A stretch of 64,000 nucleotides of DNA from Halorubrum aquaticum (GCF_900113615.1 NZ_FOPZ01000011.1:1-64000), one strand, 5' to 3'; positions 34,549 through 43,371 are shown, counted from the stretch's first letter. Translations and numbers: made by a program. The notes: generated from the sequence alone by a model not told the origin.

Positions 34549-35256
34549 CTACCGCGTCGCCTGCTTCCACTGGCGGAGTCCGACGCGCTCGCCGTCGACC
34601 TCCTCGGCGGGCGCGTCGGTGGCGGCCCAGACGAAGAGCGGCGCGACGCTGTCGGGGTCGCGGGCGCGCTCCTTCCCGGTGAGGTCGGTGGCGACGAGTC
34701 CGGGGTCGACGACGCCGACCGTCGCGTCGAGGTCGGCGGCGAAGCCGCGGGCGACCGCCTCGGCGGCGGCCTTCGAGACCGCGTACGCGCCCATCCCCGA
34801 CTTGGATTCGTGGGCGACGGATCCCGAAGGGACGAGGACGCGCGCGTCGGCGGCGAGGTGTGGGATCGCCTCGCGTATCGTGGCGAACACGCCGCGCGCG
34901 TTCGTTCGCATGGTGTCGTCGAAGTCGCGGTAGCCGACCTCGTCGGTCGGCGTGTCGCCGGGTCCGCCGTGGAAGACCGCCGCGTTGGCGAGGACGACAT
35001 CGACGGGGCCGGCCTCGCGGGCGACGCGCTCGAAGAACCGCTCGAGGTCGAACTCGTCGCGGACGTCGACGCGCGCGCCCCAGGCGGTTCCGGACTCGTC
35101 GTCCGTCGTCCCTTCGTTCAAGTCCGTGACCGTCCGGTCGACGGCGGCCCCGTCGCGGCCGGAGACGGCGACGAACGCGCCGGCGTCGACGAACGCCCTC
35201 GCCACCGACCGCCCGATCCCGCTCGTTGCGCCGGTGATCGCGACCGTCCGTTCCAT
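34549..35256 (-). CDS. SDR-family oxidoreductase
   Basis: The 235-residue protein has TGATSGIGRSVARAF (cofactor loop), NAAVFHGG, SGSVAHES with the catalytic Ser, and YAVSKAAAEAVARGFA with the Tyr and Lys of YxxxK. It is a classical short-chain dehydrogenase/reductase; the substrate is unknown. It is divergent from crtD, and the 88-base spacer carries TATA-like tatttata boxes. A role near carotenoids is possible by position only. Confidence 0.87.
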   Translation of the reverse strand: MERTVAITGATSGIGRSVARAFVDAGAFVAVSGRDGAAVDRTVTDLNEGTTDDESGTAWGARVDVRDEFDLERFFERVAREAGPVDVVLANAAVFHGGPGDTPTDEVGYRDFDDTMRTNARGVFATIREAIPHLAADARVLVPSGSVAHESKSGMGAYAVSKAAAEAVARGFAADLDATVGVVDPGLVATDLTGKERARDPDSVAPLFVWAATDAPAEEVDGERVGLRQWKQATR

Positions 35257-35344
35257 CGGGGATCCGTACGGACGGCGGCGACTTAGTGATACCCACTACG
35301 GCCGTCGTGGTGGTATTTATACGGTTCCCGTCCGAGGATCGGAT

Positions 35345-36844
35345 ATGGACGCGGCCCCCGACACCGAAGCCGTGGCCGACGAGTCCGTCGTCGTGATCGG
35401 CGGCGGGTTCGGCGGCCTCTCGACGGCCTGTTACCTCGCCGACGCCGGCGCGGACGTCACCCTCCTCGAGAAGAACGAACAGCTCGGCGGGCGCGCGAGC
35501 CGCCTCGAGGCCGACGGGTTCCGCTTCGACATGGGCCCCTCGTGGTACCTCATGCCCGACGTGTTCGAGCGCTTCTTCGGCCACTTCGACCGCTCGCCGG
35601 AGGAGTACTACACGCTGACCCACCTCGACCCGCACTATCGCGTGTTCTGGAAGGACGGCGACCGGGTCGACGTGCTCCCCGACATGGAGCACAACCGGGA
35701 GCTGTTCGAGGCGTACGAGCCCGGCGCGGGCGAGGCGCTCGACGCCTATCTCGAGGAGGCCGAACGCACCTACGAGATCGGGATGGAACACTTCGTCTAC
35801 GAGGACCGCCCTCGCCTCCGCGACTACGTCGACCGCGACGTGATGCGGTACTCGTGGGGCCTCTCGCTGCTCGGGAAGATGCAGGGACACGTCGAGGGCT
35901 ACTTCGATCACCCGAAACTCCAGCAGCTGATGCAGTACACGCTGGTCTTCCTGGGCGGGTCGCCGACGAACACGCCCGCGCTGTACAACCTGATGAGCCA
36001 CGTCGATTTCAACATGGGCGTGTACTACCCCGACGGGGGACTCGGCGCGGTCGTCGACGGCATCGTCGAACTCGCCGAGGAGCTCGGCGTCGAGTTCGTC
36101 ACCGACGCGGAGGTCACGGGGATCGAGGGGCGCTACGGCGCGTTCGCGGTCGACACCGTCGGCGGCGACCGCTACCTCGCCGACGTCGTCGTCTCGAACG
36201 CCGACTACGCCCACACCGAACGGGAGCTGTTGCCCGAGCGGAAGCGCCAGTACACCGAGGAGTACTGGGAGTCGCGGACGTTCGCGCCCTCGGCGTTCCT
36301 GTTGTACCTCGGGGTCGAGGGCGACGTTCCGGAGCTCGCCCACCACACCCTCGTGTTGCCGACGCGGTGGGACGAGCACTTCGCGCAGATCTTCGACGAC
36401 CCCGCATGGCCCGACGACCCGGCCTATTACCTCTGTGTGCCCTCGGAGACCGACGAGACGGTCGCCCCGGAGGGCCACAGCAACCTCTTCGCGCTCGTCC
36501 CCATCGCGCCCGGGCTGGAGGACACCCCGGAGCTCCGCGAGGAGTACCGCGACCTCGTGCTCGACGACATCGCGGAGAACACCGGAACGGAGCTGCGCGA
36601 CCGGATCGTCTTCGAGGAGACGTTCTGCGTCGCGGACTTCGCGGACCGCTACAACAGCTACGACGGGAGCGCGCTCGGGCTCGCGCACACTCTCCGGCAA
36701 ACGTCGCTGTTCCGCCCGCCGCACCGCTCGACCGCGGTCAAGGGGCTCTACTTCACCGGCGCGACCACGACGCCCGGCATCGGCGTCCCGATGTGTCTCA
36801 TAAGCGGGGGACTGACCGCCGAACGGATCGCGGACACGATCTGA
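35345..36844 (+). CDS. crtD: Carotenoid 3,4-desaturase (phytoene desaturase family)
   Basis: The 499-residue flavoprotein begins with the FAD motif VVVIGGGFGGLSTACYLAD and has GGRASRLEADGFRFDMGPSW, VYYPDGGLGAVVDGI, VVSNADYAHTERELL and the C-terminal GLYFTGATTTPGIGVPMCLISG. These fit CrtI/CrtD. The order crtD-lyeJ-cruF is the known bacterioruberin set, in which CrtD desaturates after C5 elongation; hence crtD, not crtI. A tatttata box about 30 bases before the ATG supports the start. lyeJ follows after five bases. Confidence 0.9.
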   Translation: MDAAPDTEAVADESVVVIGGGFGGLSTACYLADAGADVTLLEKNEQLGGRASRLEADGFRFDMGPSWYLMPDVFERFFGHFDRSPEEYYTLTHLDPHYRVFWKDGDRVDVLPDMEHNRELFEAYEPGAGEALDAYLEEAERTYEIGMEHFVYEDRPRLRDYVDRDVMRYSWGLSLLGKMQGHVEGYFDHPKLQQLMQYTLVFLGGSPTNTPALYNLMSHVDFNMGVYYPDGGLGAVVDGIVELAEELGVEFVTDAEVTGIEGRYGAFAVDTVGGDRYLADVVVSNADYAHTERELLPERKRQYTEEYWESRTFAPSAFLLYLGVEGDVPELAHHTLVLPTRWDEHFAQIFDDPAWPDDPAYYLCVPSETDETVAPEGHSNLFALVPIAPGLEDTPELREEYRDLVLDDIAENTGTELRDRIVFEETFCVADFADRYNSYDGSALGLAHTLRQTSLFRPPHRSTAVKGLYFTGATTTPGIGVPMCLISGGLTAERIADTI

Positions 36845-36849
36845 GAGCC

Positions 36850-37776
36850 GTGACCGGTTCCGACGCCGCGGGCGATCGTGACGGGGACGACGCCGACCGC
36901 GCCGGCGACGGGGCGGCCGCCGACCTCGCCGACCATCTCCGCTACCTGCTCGTGCTCTCGCGGCCGCGTTTCTGGCTCTACCTCGCCGGCCCCGTCGCCG
37001 TCGGCGTCGCGTACGGGATCGACGGGGTGGACGGGCTGTTCACGCCGACGACGCTCGCGCTCGCCGGCTACTTCCTCGTGCCGGCCAACGTCTTCCTCTA
37101 CGGCGTCAACGACGTCTTCGACGCCGACGTCGACGCGCACAACCCGAAGAAGGGCGACCGGGAGGCGCGGTGGCGGGGGAACCGGCTCGCGCTCCTCGCG
37201 GTGGTCGTCGCGGCCGCGCTCGGGGTCGGGACGTTCGCCGTCACCCCGCCGGTCGCGTGGCCGTTCCTCGCCGGGTTCTTCGTCCTCGCCGCGGGCTACA
37301 GCGTGCCGCCGGTCCGGTTCAAGACGACCCCGTTCGCGGACTCGGTCTCGAACGGGCTCTACGTCCTCCCGGGAGCCGCCGCGTACGCGACGGTCGCGGG
37401 GACGGCTCCGCCGACGTTCGCGCTCGCGGGCGCGTGGCTGTGGACGATGGGGATGCACACGTTCTCCGCGATCCCGGACGTCGAACCCGATCGGGAAGCC
37501 GGGATCCGGACGACGGCGACGCTTCTCGGCGAGTCGCGGACGTACGCGTACTGTCTCGCCTGTTGGGTCGCCGCCGCGGTCGCGTTCGCCGCGGTCGACG
37601 TTCGACTCGGCGCGCTCCTCGGCGTCTATCCCGTCTTCGTGACGTGGGTCGCGGTCTCGGGCGTCGCCGTCGACCGCGCCTACTGGTGGTTCCCCGCGCT
37701 CAACACGGTCGTCGGGGCGTTATTTACCATGGGCGGGCTCTGGAGGATCTACCCAGTCTGGGAGGCGCTCGGATGA
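36850..37776 (+). CDS. lyeJ: Lycopene elongase/hydratase (UbiA family)
   Basis: A UbiA-family prenyltransferase of 308 residues with about eight helices. The Asp-rich motifs NDVFDADVDAHN (first) and SAIPDVEPDREAGIRT (second) bind prenyl diphosphate through magnesium. It adds C5 units to lycopene on the way to bacterioruberin. The GTG at 36850 starts a 30-residue acidic lead before the first helix; an ATG-like start is absent nearby. The last bases overlap cruF (ATGA). The gene is the middle one of the carotenoid set. Confidence 0.9.
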   Translation: MTGSDAAGDRDGDDADRAGDGAAADLADHLRYLLVLSRPRFWLYLAGPVAVGVAYGIDGVDGLFTPTTLALAGYFLVPANVFLYGVNDVFDADVDAHNPKKGDREARWRGNRLALLAVVVAAALGVGTFAVTPPVAWPFLAGFFVLAAGYSVPPVRFKTTPFADSVSNGLYVLPGAAAYATVAGTAPPTFALAGAWLWTMGMHTFSAIPDVEPDREAGIRTTATLLGESRTYAYCLACWVAAAVAFAAVDVRLGALLGVYPVFVTWVAVSGVAVDRAYWWFPALNTVVGALFTMGGLWRIYPVWEALG

Positions 37777-38690
37777 GCGGCGACGGCTCGGGAGTGAGCG
37801 ACGACGGTTCGTCGACGACGGCCGCGGACTCGGAGACGGCCACGGGCTCCGGGACGGACGCGTTCCGCGACCGGCTCCCGGACACTCGCGACGGTCTCGA
37901 GGCGTTTCTCGACGGGGTCGTCCGCGAGAACCGCTTCACGATCGCCGTGCTCTTCCCGGCCGTCGGCGCGGTCACGCTCGTCGGGAGCGCGGAGGGGTGG
38001 ATCCCCGAGCCGTTCGCCTTCAACCCCTGGTTCGTGCTGTTCGGCGTCTGCGTGATGCGCTCGCCGCTCGTGGTCGGGGTCCTCCCGCTCTTCGACCGAC
38101 GAGCGGCCGGCTGGCTCGGCGTCCTCGTCGCGTACACCTACGCCATCGAGAGCGTCGGGGTCCGGACCGGCTGGCCGTACGGCGGCTTCGAGTACGCGAT
38201 CGACCTCGGCCCGATGGTCGGCGGGGTGCCGCTCGCGCTCCCGGTCTTCTTCATCCCGCTCGTGGTCAACGCCTACCTGCTCTGTCTGTTGCTCCTCGGT
38301 GGCCGCGGGTCGAACGGCTGGATCCGGCTGTTCGCCGTGAGCGCGGCCGTCGTCGCGATGGACGTGGTGTTGGACCCCGGCGCGGTCGCCGTCGGGTTCT
38401 GGACGTTCGGCGGCGGCGCGTTCTACGGGGTCCCCCTCTCGAACTACGCGGGGTGGGTGTTGTCGGCGGTCGTCGCGGTGGTCACGCTGGACCGCGGGTT
38501 CGAGACGGACGCGGTCCGCGAGCGGCTGGCGGACTGTGAGTTCATGCTCGACGACATGGTGAGTTTCGTGATCCTCTGGGGCGGGATCAACGTCTGGTTC
38601 GGCAACTTCCTCCCCGCGCTCGTCGCGCTCGCGTTCGGCCTCGGACTCCTCGCGACGGACCGGTTCGACGCCGGCCTGTTGAGGCCGTGA
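37773..38690 (+). CDS. cruF: Bisanhydrobacterioruberin hydratase CruF
   Basis: The 305-residue membrane protein has about seven helices. CruF-like segments include YAIESVGVRTGWPYGGFEY, VVNAYLLCLLLL, AMDVVLDPGAVAVGFWTFGG and FYGVPLSNYAGWVLSA, with conserved Asp and Glu between helices. It hydrates the ends of bisanhydrobacterioruberin to bacterioruberin. The first 55 residues are a Ser/Asp-rich haloarchaeal extension. The ATG overlaps the lyeJ stop, completing the coupled operon. Confidence 0.9.
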   Translation: MSGDGSGVSDDGSSTTAADSETATGSGTDAFRDRLPDTRDGLEAFLDGVVRENRFTIAVLFPAVGAVTLVGSAEGWIPEPFAFNPWFVLFGVCVMRSPLVVGVLPLFDRRAAGWLGVLVAYTYAIESVGVRTGWPYGGFEYAIDLGPMVGGVPLALPVFFIPLVVNAYLLCLLLLGGRGSNGWIRLFAVSAAVVAMDVVLDPGAVAVGFWTFGGGAFYGVPLSNYAGWVLSAVVAVVTLDRGFETDAVRERLADCEFMLDDMVSFVILWGGINVWFGNFLPALVALAFGLGLLATDRFDAGLLRP

Positions 38691-38788
38691 TGCCGGGGCG
38701 GCCGAGTGGGCCGGGGCGGCGGCACCGGGAGAACCGACCACGGATCCGACTCGAAACCCCTTATATGCGGGCCGCCCGTCCCTTCGAT

Positions 38789-38842
38789 ATGGAGACGAGC
38801 GTCGTCGACGAGACGGGTCGCGAACGGGGGATCGATGAGTAG
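38789..38842 (+). CDS. 17-codon upstream reading frame overlapping dacZ-like start
   Basis: An ATG at 38789 opens a 17-residue frame (METSVVDETGREREGID-like composition: Met, Glu, Thr, Ser, Val, then charged residues) that ends with TAG at 38840-38842. That stop lies inside ATGAGTAG, the start of the next gene. TATA-like ttatat at 38761-38766 is 23-28 bases upstream, which is the leaderless distance for this ATG, not for the gene's own. Translation of the small frame could therefore deliver ribosomes to the next start. No conservation could be tested. Confidence 0.4.
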   Translation: METSVVDETGRERGIDE

Positions 38843-39392
38843 CCTCGCGATCGAGTACGGCTCCCACGAGCGCGTTCGGGAACTGATCGACCGGCTGCGG
38901 TTCTGTGCGGAACACGTGAGCGTCGACTTCGACGGCTGGGAGGAGCCCCACGTGAAGGGACCGGGGCTGTACTTCGCGGTCGTCGCCGACCGCGAGTACG
39001 GGTCGTACGTGGACCCGATGGGCGACAACCGGTGGCCGCGGGACGACTGTCCCTCGGTCTTCGAGGAGAACGCGTTCGTCGAGTCGACGGAGTCGGTGGC
39101 TCTCGAGGGGGACGGCGGGATCGTCGTCGCCGTCGACGGCGAGATCGAGTCACAGATGGTTCGGTTCCGGGACCTCGGGACCGGGAGCGGCGAGGACGAC
39201 CTCGCCGACGACGTCGCCTACGAGCCGTGGATGGGGTCACGCCACATGAGCGCGATCGAGACGTCGGTCAGGCCCGAGGTCGTCGCCACGGTCACCCTGA
39301 GCGAGGAGACCGGTCGCGTGAGCGTCTTCCGGGACGGCGAGGCGGAGTCGACGACCAGGTCGGAGATCGGCGGTCCCTGGCGCGCGGAGTAG
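38835..39392 (+). CDS. dacZ: Diadenylate cyclase DacZ-like (DAC/DisA_N domain)
   Basis: The 185-residue protein has the DAC-domain order: GLYFAVVAD, AFVESTESVALEGDGGIVVAVDGEI in the place of the DGA motif, GSRHMSAIETS in the place of the RHR motif, and VVATVTLSEETGRVSVFRDG. This is the set seen in CdaA/DisA cyclases that make c-di-AMP from two ATP. Both active-site motifs are altered (DGG, RHM); I think this occurs in haloarchaea but cannot confirm. A short upstream frame overlaps its start. c-di-AMP is linked to osmotic balance in haloarchaea. A downstream stress-protein gene is on the same strand. Confidence 0.72.
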   Translation: MSSLAIEYGSHERVRELIDRLRFCAEHVSVDFDGWEEPHVKGPGLYFAVVADREYGSYVDPMGDNRWPRDDCPSVFEENAFVESTESVALEGDGGIVVAVDGEIESQMVRFRDLGTGSGEDDLADDVAYEPWMGSRHMSAIETSVRPEVVATVTLSEETGRVSVFRDGEAESTTRSEIGGPWRAE

Positions 39393-39460
39393 ACGCCCGC
39401 GACCCCACCGAACGAGGATCCGACCCCATTCTTATGCCCGCCCCGCGCCAACCGCCGCGT

Positions 39461-39886
39461 ATGTACGACGACGTCCTGATCCCGACCGACGGCAGCGAGG
39501 GGGTCGACCGAGCGCTCGATCACGCGATCCCGCTGGCGAGCGACCACGACGCGACCGTCCACGCCCTGTACGTCGTGGACCGCCGGGTGGCGAACGCGAG
39601 TTCGGGCGACCTCCACGACGAGGTCATCGCCGACCTCGAATCGCAGGGGGAGGCGGCCGTCGCGGCCGTCGCGGACCGGGTCGAGGCGGCCGGACTCGAC
39701 GTCGAGACCCACGTGCGCCACGGGACGCCCGACACCGAGATCGTCGGGTACGCGGAGGACACCGGGATCGACGTGATCGTGATGAGTCCGGAGGGGAAGT
39801 CTCCCCGCGAGCGGATCCGGTCGCTGGGAAGCGTCTCCGACCGCGTCACCGACGACGCGACGGTGCCCGTGTTCCTGATCAAATAG
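39461..39886 (+). CDS. Universal stress protein (UspA family)
   Basis: The 141-residue protein has the USP pattern: MYDDVLIPTDGSEGVDRALDHA, ATVHALYVVD, VRHGTPDTEIVGYAEDTGIDVIVMSPEG and a C-terminal SVSDRVTDDATVPVFLIK. The ATP-binding GxxGx9GS(V/T) motif is present in altered form (MSPEGKSPRERIRSLGSVSD). An upstream cttatgcccg TATA-like box is about 30 bases before the ATG. The trigger or partner is unknown. Confidence 0.9.
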   Translation: MYDDVLIPTDGSEGVDRALDHAIPLASDHDATVHALYVVDRRVANASSGDLHDEVIADLESQGEAAVAAVADRVEAAGLDVETHVRHGTPDTEIVGYAEDTGIDVIVMSPEGKSPRERIRSLGSVSDRVTDDATVPVFLIK

Positions 39887-39935
39887 GCCGCGTTCACTCC
39901 TCAACGTATTTGTCCGTGGCGACGCACGGTTCGGC

Positions 39936-40724
39936 ATGAAACTCACCGTCCTCGGCAGCGGAAGCGCGATGCCGGTCCCCGACCGCGTCCAGTCGGGGTA
40001 CCTCCTCGAGGACCGCGACGGCGAGACCGACCGGTCGTTGCTGGTCGATTGCGGCAGCGGCGTGCTCCAGCGCCTCGCCGACACCGATCCCGGCTACGAG
40101 GGGGTCTCGACCGTCCTGTTGACGCACCACCACCTCGACCACGTCGCCGCGCTGCTCCCGCTCGTGAAGGCGCGGTGGCTGGCGGGCGAGGAGCACCTCG
40201 AGGTCGTCGGCCCGACCGGGACCAAGGCGCTCGTCGACGGCCTGCTCGGCGTTCACGACTACCTCGACGGGCGGATCGACCTCGCGCTCCGGGAGATACC
40301 GGCGGGCCGGGCGTTCACCGCGGGCGGGTTCGACGTCGTCGGCCACGAGACGCGCCACTCGATGTCGGGCCTCGCGTACCGGTTCTCGCCGCCGAGCCGG
40401 AGCGCCGGTCCCGCGGACGGGCCCCTCACCCTCTCGGGCGACTCCGAGGCGTTCGCGGGGCTCGCACGGTTCGCGGACGGCAGCGACGTCCTCGTCCACG
40501 ACTGCTCGTTCCCCGACGGGACCGACGTCTCGAACCACCCGACGCCGACGTCGCTCGGGGAGTCGCTCTCCGAGGTCGACGTCGGGACGCTGCTGCTCTC
40601 ACACCTCTATCCGCACACCGGCGGGCGCGAGGGGGAGATGGAAGCGAGCGTCCGGGAGGCGGGCTTCGACGGCGACGTGCGGGTCGCCTCCGACGGACTC
40701 GAAGTTCGGATCCTCCCGGAGTAG
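39936..40724 (+). CDS. MBL-fold metallohydrolase, RNase Z-like
   Basis: The 262-residue protein begins with KLTVLGSGSAMPVPDRVQSG and has THHHLDHVAALLPL (metal motif), HETRHSMSG, LSGDSEAF, LVHDCSFPDG and LLLSHLYPHTG, giving the His and Asp ligands of two zinc ions. It fits the RNase Z/arylsulfatase-like branch. RNase Z cleaves tRNA 3' ends, but without the flexible arm being clear, a small-molecule hydrolase cannot be excluded. The gene starts 49 bases after the stress-protein gene. Confidence 0.85.
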   Translation: MKLTVLGSGSAMPVPDRVQSGYLLEDRDGETDRSLLVDCGSGVLQRLADTDPGYEGVSTVLLTHHHLDHVAALLPLVKARWLAGEEHLEVVGPTGTKALVDGLLGVHDYLDGRIDLALREIPAGRAFTAGGFDVVGHETRHSMSGLAYRFSPPSRSAGPADGPLTLSGDSEAFAGLARFADGSDVLVHDCSFPDGTDVSNHPTPTSLGESLSEVDVGTLLLSHLYPHTGGREGEMEASVREAGFDGDVRVASDGLEVRILPE

Positions 40725-40820
40725 CAGTCCCACCGCGGCATCCGGGCCTCGAGTTCCGGACGATCGGCATGAGTGGACTTCGGGAACGTCCCCCGTGGAG
40801 ACCTGCGATGTCGATTAGAT

Positions 40821-40850
40821 ATTACCACATAATACCACAGACTTATCATA
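40821..40850 (+). promoter_or_regulatory. TACCACA direct repeat and TATA box before tenA
   Basis: TACCACA occurs at 40823-40829 and 40833-40839, exactly one helical turn apart, in an AT-rich pocket of an otherwise GC-rich region. A TATA-like cttatca follows at about 40842-40848, 23-29 bases before the ATG at 40871. The position just upstream of TATA suits an activator site or a BRE-overlapping repressor site. No TPP aptamer is present. Confidence 0.45.
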
Positions 40851-40870
40851 CCTCGTCCGAATGTGATTCC

Positions 40871-41569
40871 ATGGCCTTCAGCGACACCCTTCTGGACGCG
40901 GGGTCGGAGATCTGGGCGGCACAGTTCGAGCACCCGTTCGTGTGCGAACTCGCGACGGGTGACCTCCCCGACGCCGCGTTCCGACGGTGGCTCGAGCAGG
41001 ATCACCGCTATCTCTTCGATTACGCCAGGGCGTACGCGGTCGCCGGCGCGAAGGCGCGTGAGGAGGCCGCGATGGCGACGCTGCTCGGCGGGGCGGATGC
41101 CGTGTTGAACGAGGAGCTCGACCTCCATCGGTCGTTCGCGGCCGAGTACGGAGTGACCGAGAGCGACCTCCGAGGGACGGCGAAAACTCCGACCTGCGAG
41201 GCGTACACGAGCTTCCTCGTGCGAACCGCCCACGACCGACCGGTTCCCGTCGCTGTCGCCGCGCTGTTCCCGTGTATGAAGGGGTACCTCGACGTGGCCG
41301 ATCACATGGCCGAGCTCTCCGGTGGAGACCACCGGTACACTCCGTTCATCGAGACGTACACGAGCGGGTCGTTCCGCGCCGAGACCGCCTCGATGCGCGA
41401 CCTCCTCGACGGGTTCGCCGAGTCGTATCCCGGCCACCGCGACGCGATGCGCGAGGTCTTCCTCACGAGCGCCGAGTTCGAGTTGGCGTTCTGGGAGATG
41501 GCGTACGACGGTGAAACGTGGGCGACCCGCGGGTCGGTCGATCCCGTCGACGCTCGTGGTCGAGCGTAA
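40871..41569 (+). CDS. tenA: TenA-family aminopyrimidine aminohydrolase/thiaminase II
   Basis: The 232-residue all-helical protein has EHPFVCELATGDLPDAAFRRWLEQDHRYLFDYARAYAVAGAKA, CEAYTSFLV, ALFPCMKGYLDVAD with the catalytic Cys, and FELAFWEMAYDG with the conserved Glu. TenA salvages degraded thiamine by hydrolysing aminopyrimidines. The ATG at 40871 fits the TATA position; the earlier ATG at 40861 is followed at once by TGA. Only thiE of the pathway is also in the window. Confidence 0.9.
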   Translation: MAFSDTLLDAGSEIWAAQFEHPFVCELATGDLPDAAFRRWLEQDHRYLFDYARAYAVAGAKAREEAAMATLLGGADAVLNEELDLHRSFAAEYGVTESDLRGTAKTPTCEAYTSFLVRTAHDRPVPVAVAALFPCMKGYLDVADHMAELSGGDHRYTPFIETYTSGSFRAETASMRDLLDGFAESYPGHRDAMREVFLTSAEFELAFWEMAYDGETWATRGSVDPVDARGRA

Positions 41570-41636
41570 CGGTTGGAAGTTACATAGGAGCCCGATCGAC
41601 CCGGATGTTTAAACGTTCGTGCGGGTATCTGGTGGT

Positions 41637-42641
41637 ATGGCCGAGCCGCTCGCGGACGATTTCGGACGGGAGGTGACGGGGGTTCGGGTCTCGCTCACCG
41701 ACCGGTGTAACTTCGACTGTATCTACTGTCACAACGAGGGACTCGGCGACACGCGCGGGCCGATGGAGCCGAGCCCCGACGAGATGGGCACCGACGACGT
41801 GGTCCGGTTTCTGGAGGTCGTGGAGGGGTACGGCGTCGGGAAGGTGAAGTTCACCGGCGGCGAGCCAATGCTCCGCCAGGACCTCGAGGAGATCATCGAG
41901 CGCACCCCCGACTCGATGGAGGTCTCGATGACCACCAACGGGACGTTCCTCCCGGGTCGCGCCGAGGACCTGAAGGCGGCGGGACTCGACCGCGTCAACG
42001 TCTCTCAGGACGCGCTCGACCCCGACGACTTCGCCGAGGTGACCAAGTCGGGCGCGTACGAGCAGGTGCTCGAGGGTGTCAGAGCCGCCGTCGATGCCGG
42101 GCTCGACCCGGTGAAGCTCAACATGGTGGTGTTCACCCACACCGCGGGCTACGTCGAGGAGATGGTCGAGCACGTCGCGGAGAACGAGGGGCTCCAGCTC
42201 CAGCTCATCGAGTACATGCCGGAGCTGACCGGGAAACCGGAGTGGAACGTCGACATCGGTCGGGTCCACGACTGGCTCGCCGACATCGCCGATCGGGTCG
42301 AGCATCGCGAGATGCACGACCGCAAGCGGTACTTCGTCGGCGAGGACGCGGACGGCGAGGGCGGCGGGATGGTCGAGATCGTCGACCCCGTGGAAAACGA
42401 GGAGTTCTGTGCCAACTGCGGCCGCGTCCGCGTCACCCACGAGGGGTACCTGAAGGGGTGTCTCAACCGCAACGACGACCTCCGGTCGATGGGCGAGATG
42501 ACCCGCGAGGAGATCGCCGAGACGTTCGAGGCGGTCGTCGAGAACCGGGTCCCCTACTACGGCGAGTACCTGATCGAGAACGACGAGGGCGAGTACGAGT
42601 TCAACGAGAAGTACCTCGGGACGCCGTCGACGGCCGACTGA
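41637..42641 (+). CDS. moaA: GTP 3',8-cyclase MoaA
   Basis: The 334-residue radical SAM enzyme has [18 protein letters not shown] (first 4Fe-4S site), [41 protein letters not shown] and the C-terminal cluster [20 protein letters not shown]. It makes cyclic pyranopterin precursor for molybdopterin; the tungsten AOR at 18659 needs the same pterin. The last residues GTPSTAD are close to but not the usual terminal Gly-Gly. The ATG at 41637 follows a tttaaac TATA-like box about 27 bases upstream. Confidence 0.93.
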   Translation: MAEPLADDFGREVTGVRVSLTDRCNFDCIYCHNEGLGDTRGPMEPSPDEMGTDDVVRFLEVVEGYGVGKVKFTGGEPMLRQDLEEIIERTPDSMEVSMTTNGTFLPGRAEDLKAAGLDRVNVSQDALDPDDFAEVTKSGAYEQVLEGVRAAVDAGLDPVKLNMVVFTHTAGYVEEMVEHVAENEGLQLQLIEYMPELTGKPEWNVDIGRVHDWLADIADRVEHREMHDRKRYFVGEDADGEGGGMVEIVDPVENEEFCANCGRVRVTHEGYLKGCLNRNDDLRSMGEMTREEIAETFEAVVENRVPYYGEYLIENDEGEYEFNEKYLGTPSTAD

Positions 42642-42666
42642 GCGCGTCCCCGCAACGGTCGACCCG

Positions 42667-43371
42667 CTACACCGACGACGTGATCCCGCCGTCGACGCGG
42701 AGGTTCTGCCCGGTGACGTAACTCGACTCCTCCGAGAGGAGGTACGCGACCGCGTCGGCGATCTCCTCGGTCCGTGCGGCCCGTCCCATCGGGATCTCCG
42801 CTCTCGTCTCCTCGTCGACGTCGTAGCTGTCGACGAAGCCGGGCAGGACGCTGTTCATCCGGATCCCCGCCGCCGCGTATCGGTCGGCGTAGAGCTTGGT
42901 GTAGCTCCCGAGACCGGCCCGGAGCACCGACGAAACTGGGAAGTCGGGTGAGGGTTCGAACGCCGAGAACGTCGAGACGTTCACGATCGCCCCGCGTTCC
43001 TGCTCCTCCATGATCGGCGTGACGAGCCGGGCCATCCGGACCGTGTTCAACAACACCAGGTCCATCCCCTCGTACCACTCCTCGTCGGAGATCTCGAGGA
43101 GGTCGCCCGAGGGCGGGTGCCCGGTGTTGTTCACCACGGCGTCGATGCGACCGTATCGCTCGTGGGTCGTCTCGACGAGCGCTCGGAGGTCGTCGGGCTC
43201 GGTGACCGAACCCTCGTAGCCGTCCCCGCCGAGGTCGTTCGCGACGTCGACGGCGCTCCCGGAGGGAGACAACAGCACCGGGAGGTACCCGTCGTCGTTC
43301 AATCGCCGCGCACAGGCCTCCCCGATGCCGCTTCCCGCCGCCGTCACGATCGCGACCTGGTTGTCGTCCAT
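42667..43371 (-). CDS. SDR-family protein with altered active site
   Basis: The 234-residue protein has the cofactor motif VTAAGSGIGEACARRL and VVNNTGHPP, with VNVSTFSAF at the catalytic Ser position. The helix that carries YxxxK in classical SDRs reads SSVLRAGLGSYTKLYAD, which has Ser and Arg where Tyr and Lys belong. Such Arg-type SDRs are known among bacterial FabG-like proteins, and may act as isomerases or binding proteins. It ends with VTGQNLRVDGGITSSV, the usual SDR end. The start is ATG at 43371. It is convergent with moaA and divergent from the lipoprotein gene. Confidence 0.85.
   Translation of the reverse strand: MDDNQVAIVTAAGSGIGEACARRLNDDGYLPVLLSPSGSAVDVANDLGGDGYEGSVTEPDDLRALVETTHERYGRIDAVVNNTGHPPSGDLLEISDEEWYEGMDLVLLNTVRMARLVTPIMEEQERGAIVNVSTFSAFEPSPDFPVSSVLRAGLGSYTKLYADRYAAAGIRMNSVLPGFVDSYDVDEETRAEIPMGRAARTEEIADAVAYLLSEESSYVTGQNLRVDGGITSSV

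Noticed and set aside
40725-40870. TPP riboswitch upstream of tenA
   Set aside because: The CTGAGA and ACC..TGATC..GG aptamer parts are absent; only a short direct repeat and TATA were found. The thiE leader is also too short for one.
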